From: CAVORD01 sp963698535
GTDB taxonomy: Bacteria; Bacteroidota; Bacteroidia; Bacteroidales; VadinHA17
Direction of reading: 5' to 3'
Assembly: GCA_963698535.1 (NCBI GenBank)
Contig: CAVORD010000001.1
Coordinates: 930,001-994,000, forward strand
Length of the DNA: 64,000 nucleotides
How positions within the stretch are numbered: the first letter of the stretch is position 1; the number at the start of each line of letters is the position of its first letter. Under the pieces are notes generated by a model. The model had not been told where the DNA came from and searched no databases. It was given only the letters and a program-made list of their open reading frames with translations. Shown in pieces: positions 37,698 through 47,796 of the stretch. Made by a program: the position numbers and the translations under genes.

Positions 37698-38090
37698 ATG
37701 GCTATTAAATCGAGGAATAAGGTAAGTATCAATTTCAGTATGGCAGGGATGTCCGATATTGTATTCCTGTTATTGATCTTCTTCATGATTACCTCTACAC
37801 TGATCCATCCTACAGCTCTTAAGTTACTGCTGCCCAAGGGCGCAAGTCAGGCAGCTGCGAAGCCGCTCACTACTGTCTCCATAACAGCCGACCTTAAGTA
37901 CTATGTTGAGGATGTGCCTGTAGCTTTTGAGGATCTGGAGAGAACATTACAACAAAAGATCGGTGCCAATGAAGACACTTATGTATCGCTGCACGCCGAC
38001 AGGACAGTACCTATCGAGTATGTGGTACAGGTTATGAATATTGCCAAGAACAACCAATATAAATTAATACTTGCAACAACTCCACAATAA
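37698..38090 (+). CDS. exbD: ExbD/TolR family biopolymer transport protein
   Basis: The 130-residue ExbD subunit. A single N-terminal helix (ISFNFSMAGM-like region then DIVFLLLIFFMITSTLI) carries the conserved aspartate needed for proton use, in SDIVFLLLIFF. A periplasmic domain follows with YVSLHADRTVPIEYVVQVMN, the ExbD/TolR peptidoglycan- or TonB-contacting fold. Length is usual. It sits between exbB and tonB. Only one exbD copy is present, whereas many Bacteroidota clusters have two. Confidence 0.94.
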   Translation: MAIKSRNKVSINFSMAGMSDIVFLLLIFFMITSTLIHPTALKLLLPKGASQAAAKPLTTVSITADLKYYVEDVPVAFEDLERTLQQKIGANEDTYVSLHADRTVPIEYVVQVMNIAKNNQYKLILATTPQ

Positions 38091-38975
38091 AGGTATTCAC
38101 GATTTCCCTACCCAAAAGGGAAAGGGAGTTGTGGGAGCGATAATATTTCATATTATCCTTATAGCAATACTTATAGTAACAGGCTTCACCACCAAGCTGC
38201 CTCTTCCTGAGGAGGAAGGCATTCTTGTAAATTTCGGTACCGATGAGACCGGCTTCGGACTTGTGGAGCCAGCACCCGGATCATCAATGCAATCGGCGCC
38301 GGTAGTTGCCACCACCACACCACAACCGCAGGAGGAGAATCCGCTACTTACACAGGAATTTGATGATGAGGCACCCGTTGTTGAAAAAAAGATAACCAAG
38401 CCCGACCCAGAGATTGAAAAGAAAAGGCTGGAAGCTATTGAAACTGAGCGAATAAAAAAAGCTGCTCTGGAGGCAGAAAGGGTAAAAAAAGCCCAGGAAG
38501 AAGCAGAACGCAAGAGAGTTGAAGAGGAACAAAAAAGAGTCAGCGACATCATGAACCGCACCAGGTCGGCTCTGGAGGGGAGCAAGAACAGCACTACCAC
38601 GAGCACAGGCGAAGGTGAGGCCGGTGGCGCAGGTAATCAGGGTGTTACCACAGGATCTGTTGATACACGTAACAGAGGTGAAGGCTCAGGGGCAGGCACA
38701 CGTGGAATATCAGCCAGTCTTATAGGCCGCTCCGCACTTAGTCTGCCTGTTCCAAAATATGACTACCAGGGTGAAGGTACTGTTGTTGTAGAGGTTACGG
38801 TTGACAGAGATGGGAAAGTTACAAAAGCCAATCCGGGAGCTAAAGGGATCAACAACCCTTGACGAGTATCTTTTACGAGTAGCAAAAGATGCAGCAATGC
38901 TGGCAAGATTTGACACTAAAACAGATGCACCTATATTTCAAAGAGGCACCATCACATACATTTTACCTGAATTGA
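38071..38975 (+). CDS. tonB: Energy transducer TonB (two frame disruptions, uncertain start)
   Basis: Couples the ExbBD proton motive force to outer-membrane receptors. The visible frame starts at a TTG (38071, overlapping exbD by 20 bases); no ATG lies before the anchor helix (VVGAIIFHIILIAILIVTGF), so the start is doubtful. A long charged coiled region (EKKRLEAIETERIKKAALEA and onward) and a glycine/threonine-rich linker lead to the TonB C-terminal domain (VVEVTVDRDGKVTKANPGAK). The frame breaks in the GGG at 38845-38847 and again in the TTTT at 38961-38964. Removing one base at each gives a roughly 300-residue protein ending near GTITYIYLN at 38975. Confidence 0.85.
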
Positions 38976-39109
38976 GGATACACGTGTATCTCAGATGTAA
39001 CCCTGAGTACAAGCTTCATTGGGAATACATTGAATCTGGCCTGCACCTTTAGAGGCGAATTTTCTCCGAAAACCTCCGCGGAACATATAGGATAACAGTT
39101 AAGACACTC

Positions 39110-39886
39110 TTACCTGACGGCATTAATAAGAAAATCAATTGCCCCCGATATCTTCAATGAGGAGAAGAATATCACTATCAGCAAAATATACCTTATCACC
39201 TTGGGTCCCCATCCAACGGCTACCCTGGTCCCGAGAAAAGCACCTATCATATTGCCCACTGCAAGAGTCAATCCCAGCTCCCAGTTAACCTGTTTGTTCC
39301 ATACGAATATTGCCAGGGCAAAAACCGTAAAGGCAAGTGTTATGAACAACTTAAGAGCATTTGCTTTTACCAGGTCGGCCCCGGCTCCAAGCACCAGCCC
39401 TGCGAGAAGGAAAAATCCGACACCGGCCTGAATAAAACCACCGTAGATACCTATAAAGAAGAAAGCGATAATGGTAACGAACTTCGGCTTACTCTCAATT
39501 TTTCCGGCATTTACCTTCAACCATTGCTCCGGCTTATAGAGAACCACAAAGAACATAAAGAAGAGCAGCCCTGAAATGGCCAGTTCCATTACCCTTTCAT
39601 TAATATTGACAGCCATAAGGGCACCAAAAACAGATCCGATAATTGCGGGTACAGTAAGCCATATACCTTCAGAGAATTCAAATACCTTCTTCCTCTTGAA
39701 TTCGGAAACACCAACTATGTTCTGGAATAGAATACCAACACGATTTGTTCCGTTGGCAATATTTGCCGGCAGACCGAGAAATATAAGTAAGGGAAGTGTT
39801 AAGAGAGATCCGCTGCCTGCAAGGGTATTAATAAATCCGGCGATAATTCCAACGGCAATTACGGCCGCATAAAGGTACCATTCCAT
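39110..39886 (-). CDS. TSUP (TauE/SafE) family permease
   Basis: A 258-residue polytopic membrane protein with about eight hydrophobic segments. The half-repeats IIAGFINTLAGSGSLLTLPL and GIYGGFIQAGVGFFLLAGLV are the TSUP signature. The family moves sulfur-containing or organic anions such as sulfite, sulfoacetate or taurine products. The substrate here is unknown, as no sulfur-metabolism gene is close. It is convergent with the tonB gene and 14 bases from a response-regulator gene on the same strand. Confidence 0.9.
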   Translation of the reverse strand: MEWYLYAAVIAVGIIAGFINTLAGSGSLLTLPLLIFLGLPANIANGTNRVGILFQNIVGVSEFKRKKVFEFSEGIWLTVPAIIGSVFGALMAVNINERVMELAISGLLFFMFFVVLYKPEQWLKVNAGKIESKPKFVTIIAFFFIGIYGGFIQAGVGFFLLAGLVLGAGADLVKANALKLFITLAFTVFALAIFVWNKQVNWELGLTLAVGNMIGAFLGTRVAVGWGPKVIRYILLIVIFFSSLKISGAIDFLINAVR

Positions 39887-39900
39887 CAGGGTTCGTAAAA

Positions 39901-40317
39901 TCAGTCTTGATCAAAAATGTCGCTAATGGCCAGCTTGAGATTATCTATTATATTGTTATCCTTGATGATATAGTCATTTATACCTTTTCTTGCCAGTTCA
40001 AGAACAATTTCTCCTTTGTCCTGTCCCGAAAGAATGATAACAGGCATATCAGGCTTCTCAATTCTGATCTTATTGAGTATCTCCATACCATTCATCACGC
40101 CGCCTTCCGGCTTATGGAAATAGTAATCAAGTATAATGATATCCGGATTTTTTTTAAGATTTTTGAGACAATCCTCACCAAAATCGAAAGACTCAATCTT
40201 AAAGCCTTCATTGGTGAGCCGCTTCGCCACCAGATTGGTGATAAACGGATCATCATCCACTACAAAAATCAGCTGCTGTTTTTCCATTGTAACATTATTA
40301 CTTGGATCCGGATTCAA
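39901..40317 (-). CDS. Stand-alone response regulator receiver protein
   Basis: A 138-residue single receiver domain. Key residues are the acidic cluster in IFVVDDDPFITNLVAKRL, the phosphoacceptor aspartate in DIIILDYYFHKPEG, threonine/serine in VIILSGQDKG and the conserved lysine in INDYIIKDNN. There is no output domain, so it must act by protein contact. The start may be 40317 or the ATG at 40287 (MEKQQLIFVVDDD), which fits the domain better. No histidine kinase is adjacent. Confidence 0.9.
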   Translation of the reverse strand: MNPDPSNNVTMEKQQLIFVVDDDPFITNLVAKRLTNEGFKIESFDFGEDCLKNLKKNPDIIILDYYFHKPEGGVMNGMEILNKIRIEKPDMPVIILSGQDKGEIVLELARKGINDYIIKDNNIIDNLKLAISDIFDQD

Positions 40318-40383
40318 AAATAAGATAAATAATTAAACCGGATAGTAATATAACTCTCTTCTTTGATATGAGTATCAGATAAA

Positions 40384-41661
40384 TCAGACAAAAAGAGGAT
40401 ATGGGCGCATCATTTTATTGACTATGGCCGCAACATCTGAAATTTTCTTGTCGTCATCAACATTCTTAAGTACTTCATCGATCAAACCAACAATAGTTCC
40501 CATTTCACTCTCCATGAGTCCTCTTGTGGTTATTGCTGGAGTACCTACCCTTAGTCCCGATGTCAGGAACGGCGATCTTGAATCGAATGGCACCATATTT
40601 TTGTTTACAGTGATATGAGCCCTTACAAGAGCATTTTCAGCCTTTTTACCAGTAAGATCAGGGAATTTCGTTCTGAGGTCAATCAGCATGGAGTGGTTGT
40701 CTGTTCCTCCTGAGATCACCTTATAGCCTGCTGAGGTAAAAGCGTCGGCCATAACAGAAGCATTTTTCTTTACCTGTGCCTGATATTTCTTGAATGAGGG
40801 ATCAAGGGCCTCTCCAAACGCGACTGCTTTTGAAGCAATAACATGCTCAAGAGGTCCGCCCTGTATTCCTGGGAAAACAGCAGAATTAAGGATCGTTGAC
40901 ATCATCTTGATCTCACCTTTATTAGTTGTAATGCCCCATGGATTCTCAAAATCCTTGCCTAACAGAATGATACCACCTCTGGGTCCTCGAAGTGTTTTAT
41001 GCGTTGTTGAAGTAACAATATGCGCATGCTTCAGCGGGTTGTCAAGCAGACCGGCAGCAATAAGTCCTGCGGGGTGAGCCATGTCTACCATAAAGAGTGC
41101 CCCTATGGAGTCAGCGATCTTTCTCATTCTTGCATAATCCCACTCTCTTGAATAGGCTGATGCTCCTCCAACAATAAGCTTCGGTTTCTCGGCATTTGCT
41201 ACTCTCTCCATCATATCGTAATCAACCATACCGGTATCTTCCTTAACACCATATGCTACAGGTCTGTAAAGAATACCCGATGAATTAACCGGTGATCCGT
41301 GAGATAGGTGGCCACCATGCGACAGGTCGAGACCAAGGAAGGTATCACCCGGCTTAAGAACCGCAAGAAATACAGCCATATTAGCCTGAGCTCCGGAGTG
41401 TGGCTGAACATTTGCATATTCGGCACCATAAAGTTCTCTTAACCGGTCGATAGCTATTTGTTCCGACTGATCAACAACCTCACAACCACCATAATAGCGA
41501 TGGCCGGGATATCCCTCTGCGTATTTGTTGGTCATTACAGATCCCATAGCCTCCAGTACCTGAGGACTTACAAAGTTTTCCGATGCTATCAGTTCAATAC
41601 CTTCCAGTTGCCTTGTGCGCTCCTGCTCGATAAGATTAAAAATAACTGTATCTCTTTTCAT
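40384..41661 (-). CDS. glyA: Serine hydroxymethyltransferase
   Basis: PLP enzyme converting serine and tetrahydrofolate to glycine and methylene-THF. The 425 residues contain LIASENFVSPQVLEAMGSVM and TNKYAEGYPGHRYYGGCEVV. The PLP-binding lysine is K222 in TSTTHKTLRGPRGG. Folate/active-site text such as NVQPHSGAQAN and VDMAHPAGLIAAGL is intact. Length is standard. A candidate -7 box lies at 41735-41742. Confidence 0.98.
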   Translation of the reverse strand: MKRDTVIFNLIEQERTRQLEGIELIASENFVSPQVLEAMGSVMTNKYAEGYPGHRYYGGCEVVDQSEQIAIDRLRELYGAEYANVQPHSGAQANMAVFLAVLKPGDTFLGLDLSHGGHLSHGSPVNSSGILYRPVAYGVKEDTGMVDYDMMERVANAEKPKLIVGGASAYSREWDYARMRKIADSIGALFMVDMAHPAGLIAAGLLDNPLKHAHIVTSTTHKTLRGPRGGIILLGKDFENPWGITTNKGEIKMMSTILNSAVFPGIQGGPLEHVIASKAVAFGEALDPSFKKYQAQVKKNASVMADAFTSAGYKVISGGTDNHSMLIDLRTKFPDLTGKKAENALVRAHITVNKNMVPFDSRSPFLTSGLRVGTPAITTRGLMESEMGTIVGLIDEVLKNVDDDKKISDVAAIVNKMMRPYPLFV

Positions 41662-41734
41662 ATCTTTTAATTTCTGTCGTGATTTTCCAGGTTAAGATCT
41701 TAATCGTCAATAATACCTCTTTTAAACTATTTGG

Positions 41735-41742
41735 CAAAAATA
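41735..41742 (-). promoter_or_regulatory. Candidate -7 box for glyA
   Basis: Read on the minus strand, TATTTTTG matches TAnnTTTG and lies about 74 bases before the glyA ATG. No strong TTG -33 partner is evident. Confidence 0.35.
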
Positions 41743-41787
41743 TCGACTAAAATATATTTACATATTTTATATGTTCTCAAGGCATGT

Positions 41788-43566
41788 CTATTCCTCGGAG
41801 AATTGTACCAGCAGATCTCTATAGGCAGTATAAATCCTTGATTTTGAAATAAATCCGGCATAATAACCATCTTTTAACACCGGTAGATTCCATGCTCCTG
41901 TCTTATGAAATGTTTCCATTACCGAATCCATTTTCTCCTTTCTGTCGACATAGGAAGGAGGCATGGACATTAACTGTCGAACATATACAGTTTCATAAAG
42001 TTCGGGTTTGAACATTATCTCTCTCACATCATCAAGAAGAACGACCCCTTCGAGAATATTATACTCATCCACCACCGGAAAAATATTCCTCTTTGAGACG
42101 GATATCTTCTTTACCAGTACCCCCAGGGTATCGTCAGGGTGAACAGTTACAAGATCGGTTTCTATCTCAGTGGTCCAATCCATAAGAGTCAGGACAGCTT
42201 TATCCTTATCATGTGTTATAAGCTCGCCCTTTCTTGCAAGTTGCTTATGATAGATTGAGTGCTTTTCGAATCCCATTACAGTAATAAACGCCACCGTTGA
42301 AGTAATGATCAGAGGGATAAGCAATCCATAACCACCTGTTATTTCAGCAATCAGAAATATTGCAGTAAGTGGTGCATGCATTACTCCCGACATTATACCA
42401 GCCATTCCGGCAAGGGCGAAATTACTTGTAGGCATATCCACTCCCGCAAATTGATTTACAACCCTGGCAAAGAGGTAACCATTGACACCGCCAATAAATA
42501 ACGAGGGTGCAAAAATACCTCCTACCCCTCCCGCCCCATTCGTTGAGCTGCTGGCAACCACTTTAAAAACGACAAGCCCTGCCAGGAACAGACCTAAGAT
42601 CAGGAAATTATCGGTATTACCGCTAAAGAAGCTTGTTTCGAGTACAGCCTCTGTATTTCCTTCAAGAAGTGACAGGATCGTAGAATACCCCTCTCCGAAA
42701 AAAGGAGGGAAAAGAAGTATCAAAACTCCCAGCACCAGACCTCCTGACAGCAATCGGACCCATTGATTCGATATCTTTTCATAGAGGCTTTCCAGTTTTA
42801 TGGTGGCCAGGGAGAAGTAAACTGAAATAAGACCTGACAATGCACCCAGTAATATATACCATGGTATCATCACCAGTCTGAATGTTTTAAGCAGGCTGAA
42901 AGTAAAAAGGACCTGTTCTCCCATAAAGAAATAGGATACTGCCGCAGCGGTTACAGATGCAATCATTAAAGGGACTATTGATGCTATTGTCAGATCCAGC
43001 ATCAATATCTCAAGGGTAAAAACAATACCGGCAATAGGTGCTTTAAAGATACCTGAAACGGCTCCGGCGGCACCACATCCCACCAGCAGGGTAATATTGC
43101 GATAGTTCATCCTGAGCAGTCTGCCAATATTTGATCCGATAGAGGCTCCTGTGAGCACTATTGGTGCCTCTGCTCCCACCGATCCACCAAAACCGATCGT
43201 CAGACTGCTCGCTATTATTGAGGAGTAACTGTTATGAGGACGAAGAAAACTTTTTCTTTTGCTTATAGAATAGAGAATTCTGCTTACACCATGTCCAATA
43301 TCGTCGCGTATTCCATATTTTACAAACAGAACAGTCAGGAACATTCCTGCCATAGGAAGCAAGAGGTAAAGAATGGAACCGGTATCCTTCCTCAGTCCCT
43401 CGGTAACTATCTCATGCATGAAATGGACTATATTCTTAAGAGAAACAGCTGCAAGAGAACACAGAATTCCAATAATGAAACTCAGCAGGTAGATCAGCTT
43501 CCTCTGATCGGCAGTCCTTACAGACCTGCCAATTTTTTTCTTTAAGCGGGAATAAAAACCATCCAT
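41788..43566 (-). CDS. ClC-type chloride channel/antiporter with CBS domains
   Basis: A 592-residue ClC-family protein. The membrane core (about residues 20-430) has the pore signatures GGSVGAEAPIVLTGASIGSN, containing the gating glutamate within GAEAP, and AGAVSGIFKAPIAGIVFTLE. GAGGVGGIFAPSLFIGGVNG is the third conserved block. A C-terminal pair of CBS domains (about 445-590: LVTVHPDDTLGVLVKKI; LMSMPPSYVDRKEKM) follows and may sense nucleotides. Ion selectivity and channel versus exchanger mode cannot be read here. It stands apart from neighbours. Confidence 0.95.
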   Translation of the reverse strand: MDGFYSRLKKKIGRSVRTADQRKLIYLLSFIIGILCSLAAVSLKNIVHFMHEIVTEGLRKDTGSILYLLLPMAGMFLTVLFVKYGIRDDIGHGVSRILYSISKRKSFLRPHNSYSSIIASSLTIGFGGSVGAEAPIVLTGASIGSNIGRLLRMNYRNITLLVGCGAAGAVSGIFKAPIAGIVFTLEILMLDLTIASIVPLMIASVTAAAVSYFFMGEQVLFTFSLLKTFRLVMIPWYILLGALSGLISVYFSLATIKLESLYEKISNQWVRLLSGGLVLGVLILLFPPFFGEGYSTILSLLEGNTEAVLETSFFSGNTDNFLILGLFLAGLVVFKVVASSSTNGAGGVGGIFAPSLFIGGVNGYLFARVVNQFAGVDMPTSNFALAGMAGIMSGVMHAPLTAIFLIAEITGGYGLLIPLIITSTVAFITVMGFEKHSIYHKQLARKGELITHDKDKAVLTLMDWTTEIETDLVTVHPDDTLGVLVKKISVSKRNIFPVVDEYNILEGVVLLDDVREIMFKPELYETVYVRQLMSMPPSYVDRKEKMDSVMETFHKTGAWNLPVLKDGYYAGFISKSRIYTAYRDLLVQFSEE

Positions 43567-43708
43567 AACTTGTAAAAATACAACTTCTACCCAAAAAAGG
43601 AGAGACTATAGGAATTTTATTAAATGAAAAGCCAAACAAGAATTGGGAAGACTCCTCCCTCCTTTTTTGTATGTTTGCAAACTGCTCATACACCTCATTG
43701 AAACACGG

Positions 43709-44957
43709 ATGATTGAATTTGAAAGGTGCACCCTTAGCAATGGGTTGAAAGTAATTATTCAGAAAGACAAGAACACCAAGCTTACGGCTCTTAACCTGCT
43801 TTATAATGTGGGTTCAAAAAATGAGAATCCGGAACTAACAGGTTTTGCTCATCTTTTCGAACACCTTATGTTTGGAGGGACAAAAGGAATTCCTGAATTC
43901 GACACACCTCTGCTCCTGGCAGGAGGTGAAAACAATGCTTTTACCAACAACGATATAACCAATTATTACCTCACCCTGCCTTCTTCAAATATTGAAACAG
44001 GATTCTGGCTTGAATCGGACCGCATGAATGAGCTGGATTTCAGTGATAAAAACCTCGAGACACAAAAGAGTGTTGTTGTTGAGGAGTTCAGGCAGAGATA
44101 CCTTAACCAGCCATACGGAGATATTATGTTTCTCATAAGGGCGATGGCCTACAAAGTACATCCTTACAGATGGCCCACTATCGGAATTGATATTGACCAT
44201 ATCCGTAGTGCCAGACAAGAAGATGTTAAGGATTTCTTTTACTCGAACTATGCCCCGAATAATGCTATTCTCTCCTTAAGTGGTAATATTGAACCCGATA
44301 AGGCTATTAAGATGGCGGAAAAGTGGTTTGGATCAGTTCCCTCAAGAGCAATCAGAAGAGATGATCTGCCGGTGGAGCCACCGCAGACTGAAAGGAGATT
44401 TCTGGATGTAACCAGAGATGTTACAGCCAATACTCTTATAAAATACTGGCATATGGGTGGAAGGCCGGGAAAGGAGTTCAGGGAACTGGACCTGATAACG
44501 GACATATTCGCCGGAGGAGAATCCGGCCGCTTCGAAAACAGCCTGATTAGAGACAAACGGATATTTACAGAGGCCAACATCTATCTTTCGGGAGAATTCG
44601 ATCCCGGATTGGTGATCTTCCAGGGCAGGCTTGCCCCTGGCATTAGTTTTGAAAAGGCAGAAACAGTGACTGACCGATGAGCTTATGCTATTTACGCAGA
44701 AAGGCCCCTCAAAATCAGAAATGGAGAAGATAATCAACAGATTTGAATCGTCGCACCTTATGGGTAATATCAATATTGCGTCAAGAGCTATGAACCTTGC
44801 TTTATTTGAACTTTTCGGTGATGCAGCAGATCTTAACAGAGAACCGGAACGATACCGGGAAATTGCAGGGAGCGATCTTATTAAAACCGCCTCCCGTATC
44901 TTTTCCGAGACCAACTGTGGTACAATATATTACAGGTCTAATACAAAGAAGAGATGA
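43709..44957 (+). CDS. M16 family zinc peptidase, catalytic member (frame disrupted)
   Basis: Insulinase/pitrilysin-type zinc protease. The start 43709 (MIEFERCTLSNGLKVIIQKD) fits the family; the open frame begins further upstream at 43643. The inverted zinc motif HxxEH is H48-L-F-E51-H52 in TGFAHLFEHLMFGG, with the third ligand in VVVEEFRQRYLN. The frame breaks at a CC pair (44674-44675); removing one C yields a continuous ETVTDDELMLFTQKG and about 415 residues ending at 44957. The stop overlaps the next M16 gene in ATGA, so the two subunits are made together. Confidence 0.92.
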
Positions 44958-46225
44958 GAGTAAGCCCCCAAGCTCCCGATATTACCGCCTTTTTCCCTGA
45001 TGAAATGCCGGTGGTCCGGGTATTGGTCCTGGCAAACAATATCAAGGTATACTATATTGAGGACCGCACTCAGGAAGTTGTCAGGATTGAATTCATCTTG
45101 CCGGCCGGAATTGCCGCCGAGAAGAGGCCTGTTACAGCTTCTGCCACCAATGCAATGCTTCAGGAAGGGACAATAAACCATTCAGCCCGAGAGCTTAATG
45201 AGATAATTGATTATCATGGTGCCTTTATTGGCACTAACTTCGATTCTGACAATGCAGGTCTTGTATCCGTTGGCCTTACAAAACATTTCGAGAAACTGGT
45301 GGAATTAAGCAGTGAAATGATATTTACCTCTGTCTTCCCTGAAGAGGAACTGCAAATCTACCTTGAAAGAAGACTGGAAAGTTTCCGTATCCAAAAGAGC
45401 CGTGTGAACCATATTGCTACAACACGCTTCCAGGAATACCTCTTTGGAACCGACCATCCATATGGAAGAAGAGTCGAAGAGATGCACTTTAAGAGTATCT
45501 CAGGCAGATCACTCAAAGAGTTCCATGCCGATTTCTATAACCCATCCAATCTTTCAATAATAGTGTCAGGATTAATGCCTGTCAACGGAGCTGATATCTT
45601 CGATAAATATATTGGAAGCTTCAGCTGTCAGAGTTGCAACATTGTACATCCAAATCAGCTTGATTTCAGCTATAAAGGTGGTTCTGAGAGGATTAAGCGA
45701 AAAGACTCCGTTCAGGCAGCCATCAAGATCGGTCGGCCTGTTATCAATAAATTGCACCCCGATTATAAAGGTCTTAAAATTGTTGCAACAATATTAGGTG
45801 GGTATTTCGGATCGAGATTAATGAAGAATATAAGGGAAGACAAGGGCTTTTCTTACGGAATCTCTGCCGGGATTAGTTCAATGATCGGCTCCGGCTATTT
45901 TATAGTCAGCACAGAGGTTGCAAACAAATATGTAAAAGATACTCTTAAAGCTATTTACCATGAGATGAACACCTTAAGGACCATTCCTATTGAAAAAAGG
46001 GAACTGGAACTCGTTCAGAACTATCTTTATGGTGATATAATGAGACTATTCGATGGCCCTTTTACAACCGCTGAAACGTTAAGAAGCATGTTGGTTTTTG
46101 GGCTCGACTTTAGCTATTTTTCAGAAATGTCTGATAAAATAAGAAATATCTCTCCTGATGAAATAATATACCTGGCAAAGACGTATTTACCAGAGGAGAA
46201 TATGACTGAAATTGTTGCAGGTTAA
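44954..46225 (+). CDS. M16 family peptidase-like partner, non-catalytic
   Basis: A 423-residue M16 homologue without the zinc motif: the HxxEH position is replaced in the TASATNAMLQEGTINHSARE region. It retains the substrate-binding block GGYFGSRLMKNIREDKGFSY, including the Arg-Tyr pair. Such active/inactive pairs form heterodimeric proteases like mitochondrial processing peptidase or bacterial PqqL-type systems. Neither subunit has an evident signal peptide. It begins within the stop codon of the catalytic gene and is followed after 2 bases by a secreted-protein gene. Confidence 0.92.
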   Translation: MRVSPQAPDITAFFPDEMPVVRVLVLANNIKVYYIEDRTQEVVRIEFILPAGIAAEKRPVTASATNAMLQEGTINHSARELNEIIDYHGAFIGTNFDSDNAGLVSVGLTKHFEKLVELSSEMIFTSVFPEEELQIYLERRLESFRIQKSRVNHIATTRFQEYLFGTDHPYGRRVEEMHFKSISGRSLKEFHADFYNPSNLSIIVSGLMPVNGADIFDKYIGSFSCQSCNIVHPNQLDFSYKGGSERIKRKDSVQAAIKIGRPVINKLHPDYKGLKIVATILGGYFGSRLMKNIREDKGFSYGISAGISSMIGSGYFIVSTEVANKYVKDTLKAIYHEMNTLRTIPIEKRELELVQNYLYGDIMRLFDGPFTTAETLRSMLVFGLDFSYFSEMSDKIRNISPDEIIYLAKTYLPEENMTEIVAG

Positions 46226-46227
46226 CG

Positions 46228-47700
46228 ATGAACTATAACATTAGAAAGATAATCCTGATATTATTGCTCCTGGTTTACGGTAATATACTTATTGGTGCCG
46301 TTCCCATACCCCCGATATTGACAAATGTTACGGTTAAAGATGACGGATCGGCTCTCCTCACGTGGAATCCCTCTTCATCCACCGGAATTGCCGGTTATGT
46401 TGTATACCTTCTTATTAATGGTGAGGGATTTGCGATCGACACTATCCGGAATCCTGGTGCAGTATCGTATCAGAACCTCAGCTCATCGGCAGTATGGTAT
46501 AGTGAATCGTATGTAGTGGCAACTCTTGATAATGCCGGAAATGTAAGCCCGCTGTCAAATTCTCTTTCCACCATTCACCTCCTTGCAAATGCCGATACAT
46601 GCAGCAGCAATATCAAATTAACCTGGACAAGGTACATCCCCTATGGTTCACCCCTGGATAAGACCAGAGTAATGGTCTCGGAAAATGGTTCTCCATATAT
46701 AAAAATGTATGAAAGCGATCCGGCGCAACTATCCTGTGAGTTATCAACTCTTAATGGCGGCAATCTGTACTGCATTAAGATTGAAGCAATAAGAAACGAT
46801 TCAGTAATCTCCTCTTCAAATATCTCCTGCAAAAACAGTGGATCAAAACGTCCTCCGGCCTGGATATCGATCATCGGTTACCAACCTTCCGGAATGAATA
46901 GTTCTGAAATAGTCGCCCGCTTCGATCCGTCAACAGATCTTACACTATTCCGACTGGAGTCGGCAGAGAAAGGTGCTTCCTTATTCAGGAATGTACAGGA
47001 GGAACAATCTGTAGATGGAATGTTAACATTTAGCGATCCGGCCTCTTCATTTGATAAACAGACATTATACAAGGTTTCAGCAGTCAACGGATGTGGAAAT
47101 CTGGTATCTACATCCAATATTATATCAACTATCGTCATTCAATCTGAATCGGCAGACGGCAGGGTTTTAGTAAAGTGGACGCCGGCCTCGGGATTTTCGG
47201 GGCAAACTTATGGATTTCAACTTTCCAGAAATACCGGTGTAGGATATTCAGTAATTGCTGACCTCACTGGAACTGATACACTATATGTTGATTCATTTTC
47301 AGATTTCTACCGCGACATAACAACCGACAAAGTTGAGTACAGGGTAAGGGCCATTGAAACTAATAACCCCTTTACCGATAATGGTTTTGTTTTATCGGCC
47401 GGCACTTCTGAACCATTGCTTGAACAGGTGTTTGCTGCCAATGCCTTCACTCCTGACGGAGATAATATCAACGACAATTTCGTTCCTTTACTCTCCTTTA
47501 CTCCTGTTGAATTTCAGCTTGAAATAAGAAATAAAGGCGGACGGTTTATATTCACTTCAAATGACTGGCAAACAGGATGGAACGGTAGGAACTCTTCAGG
47601 TGAGATAATGCCACCCGATGTTTACCTCTGGTTCATGAAATGCAAATCACCCTCAGGTAGAGTTATTTCACGAAAAGGAACAATTTCCATACTTCCCTGA
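46228..47700 (+). CDS. Secreted fibronectin-type protein with type B CTD (T9SS cargo)
   Basis: A 490-residue surface or extracellular protein. A signal peptide (IILILLLLVYGNILIGAVPI) leads to a first fibronectin type III-like domain (PPILTNVTVKDDGSALLTWN) and further Fn3-like repeats, e.g. VKWTPASGFSGQTYGFQLSR. The last roughly 85 residues begin NAFTPDGDNINDNFVPLLSF and include WNGRNSSGEIMPPDVYLWFM. This is the gliding-motility-associated, type B C-terminal domain that directs export by the type IX secretion system. Function is otherwise unknown. It sits 2 bases after the M16 pair. Confidence 0.88.
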   Translation: MNYNIRKIILILLLLVYGNILIGAVPIPPILTNVTVKDDGSALLTWNPSSSTGIAGYVVYLLINGEGFAIDTIRNPGAVSYQNLSSSAVWYSESYVVATLDNAGNVSPLSNSLSTIHLLANADTCSSNIKLTWTRYIPYGSPLDKTRVMVSENGSPYIKMYESDPAQLSCELSTLNGGNLYCIKIEAIRNDSVISSSNISCKNSGSKRPPAWISIIGYQPSGMNSSEIVARFDPSTDLTLFRLESAEKGASLFRNVQEEQSVDGMLTFSDPASSFDKQTLYKVSAVNGCGNLVSTSNIISTIVIQSESADGRVLVKWTPASGFSGQTYGFQLSRNTGVGYSVIADLTGTDTLYVDSFSDFYRDITTDKVEYRVRAIETNNPFTDNGFVLSAGTSEPLLEQVFAANAFTPDGDNINDNFVPLLSFTPVEFQLEIRNKGGRFIFTSNDWQTGWNGRNSSGEIMPPDVYLWFMKCKSPSGRVISRKGTISILP

Positions 47701-47764
47701 CACTTGTTGTTCTGATATTGGACTTAACCACATACCACTGGTTATATCTGAATAGAATATAAGT

Positions 47765-47772
47765 TATATTTG
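47765..47772 (+). promoter_or_regulatory. Candidate -7 box for relA/spoT
   Basis: TATATTTG is a full match to TAnnTTTG and sits 25 bases before the chosen ATG at 47797. The -33 region near 47739-47745 (CTGGTTA) is only a weak match to TTG. Confidence 0.45.
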
Positions 47773-47796
47773 TACCATAGTATATCACTGTTTACA

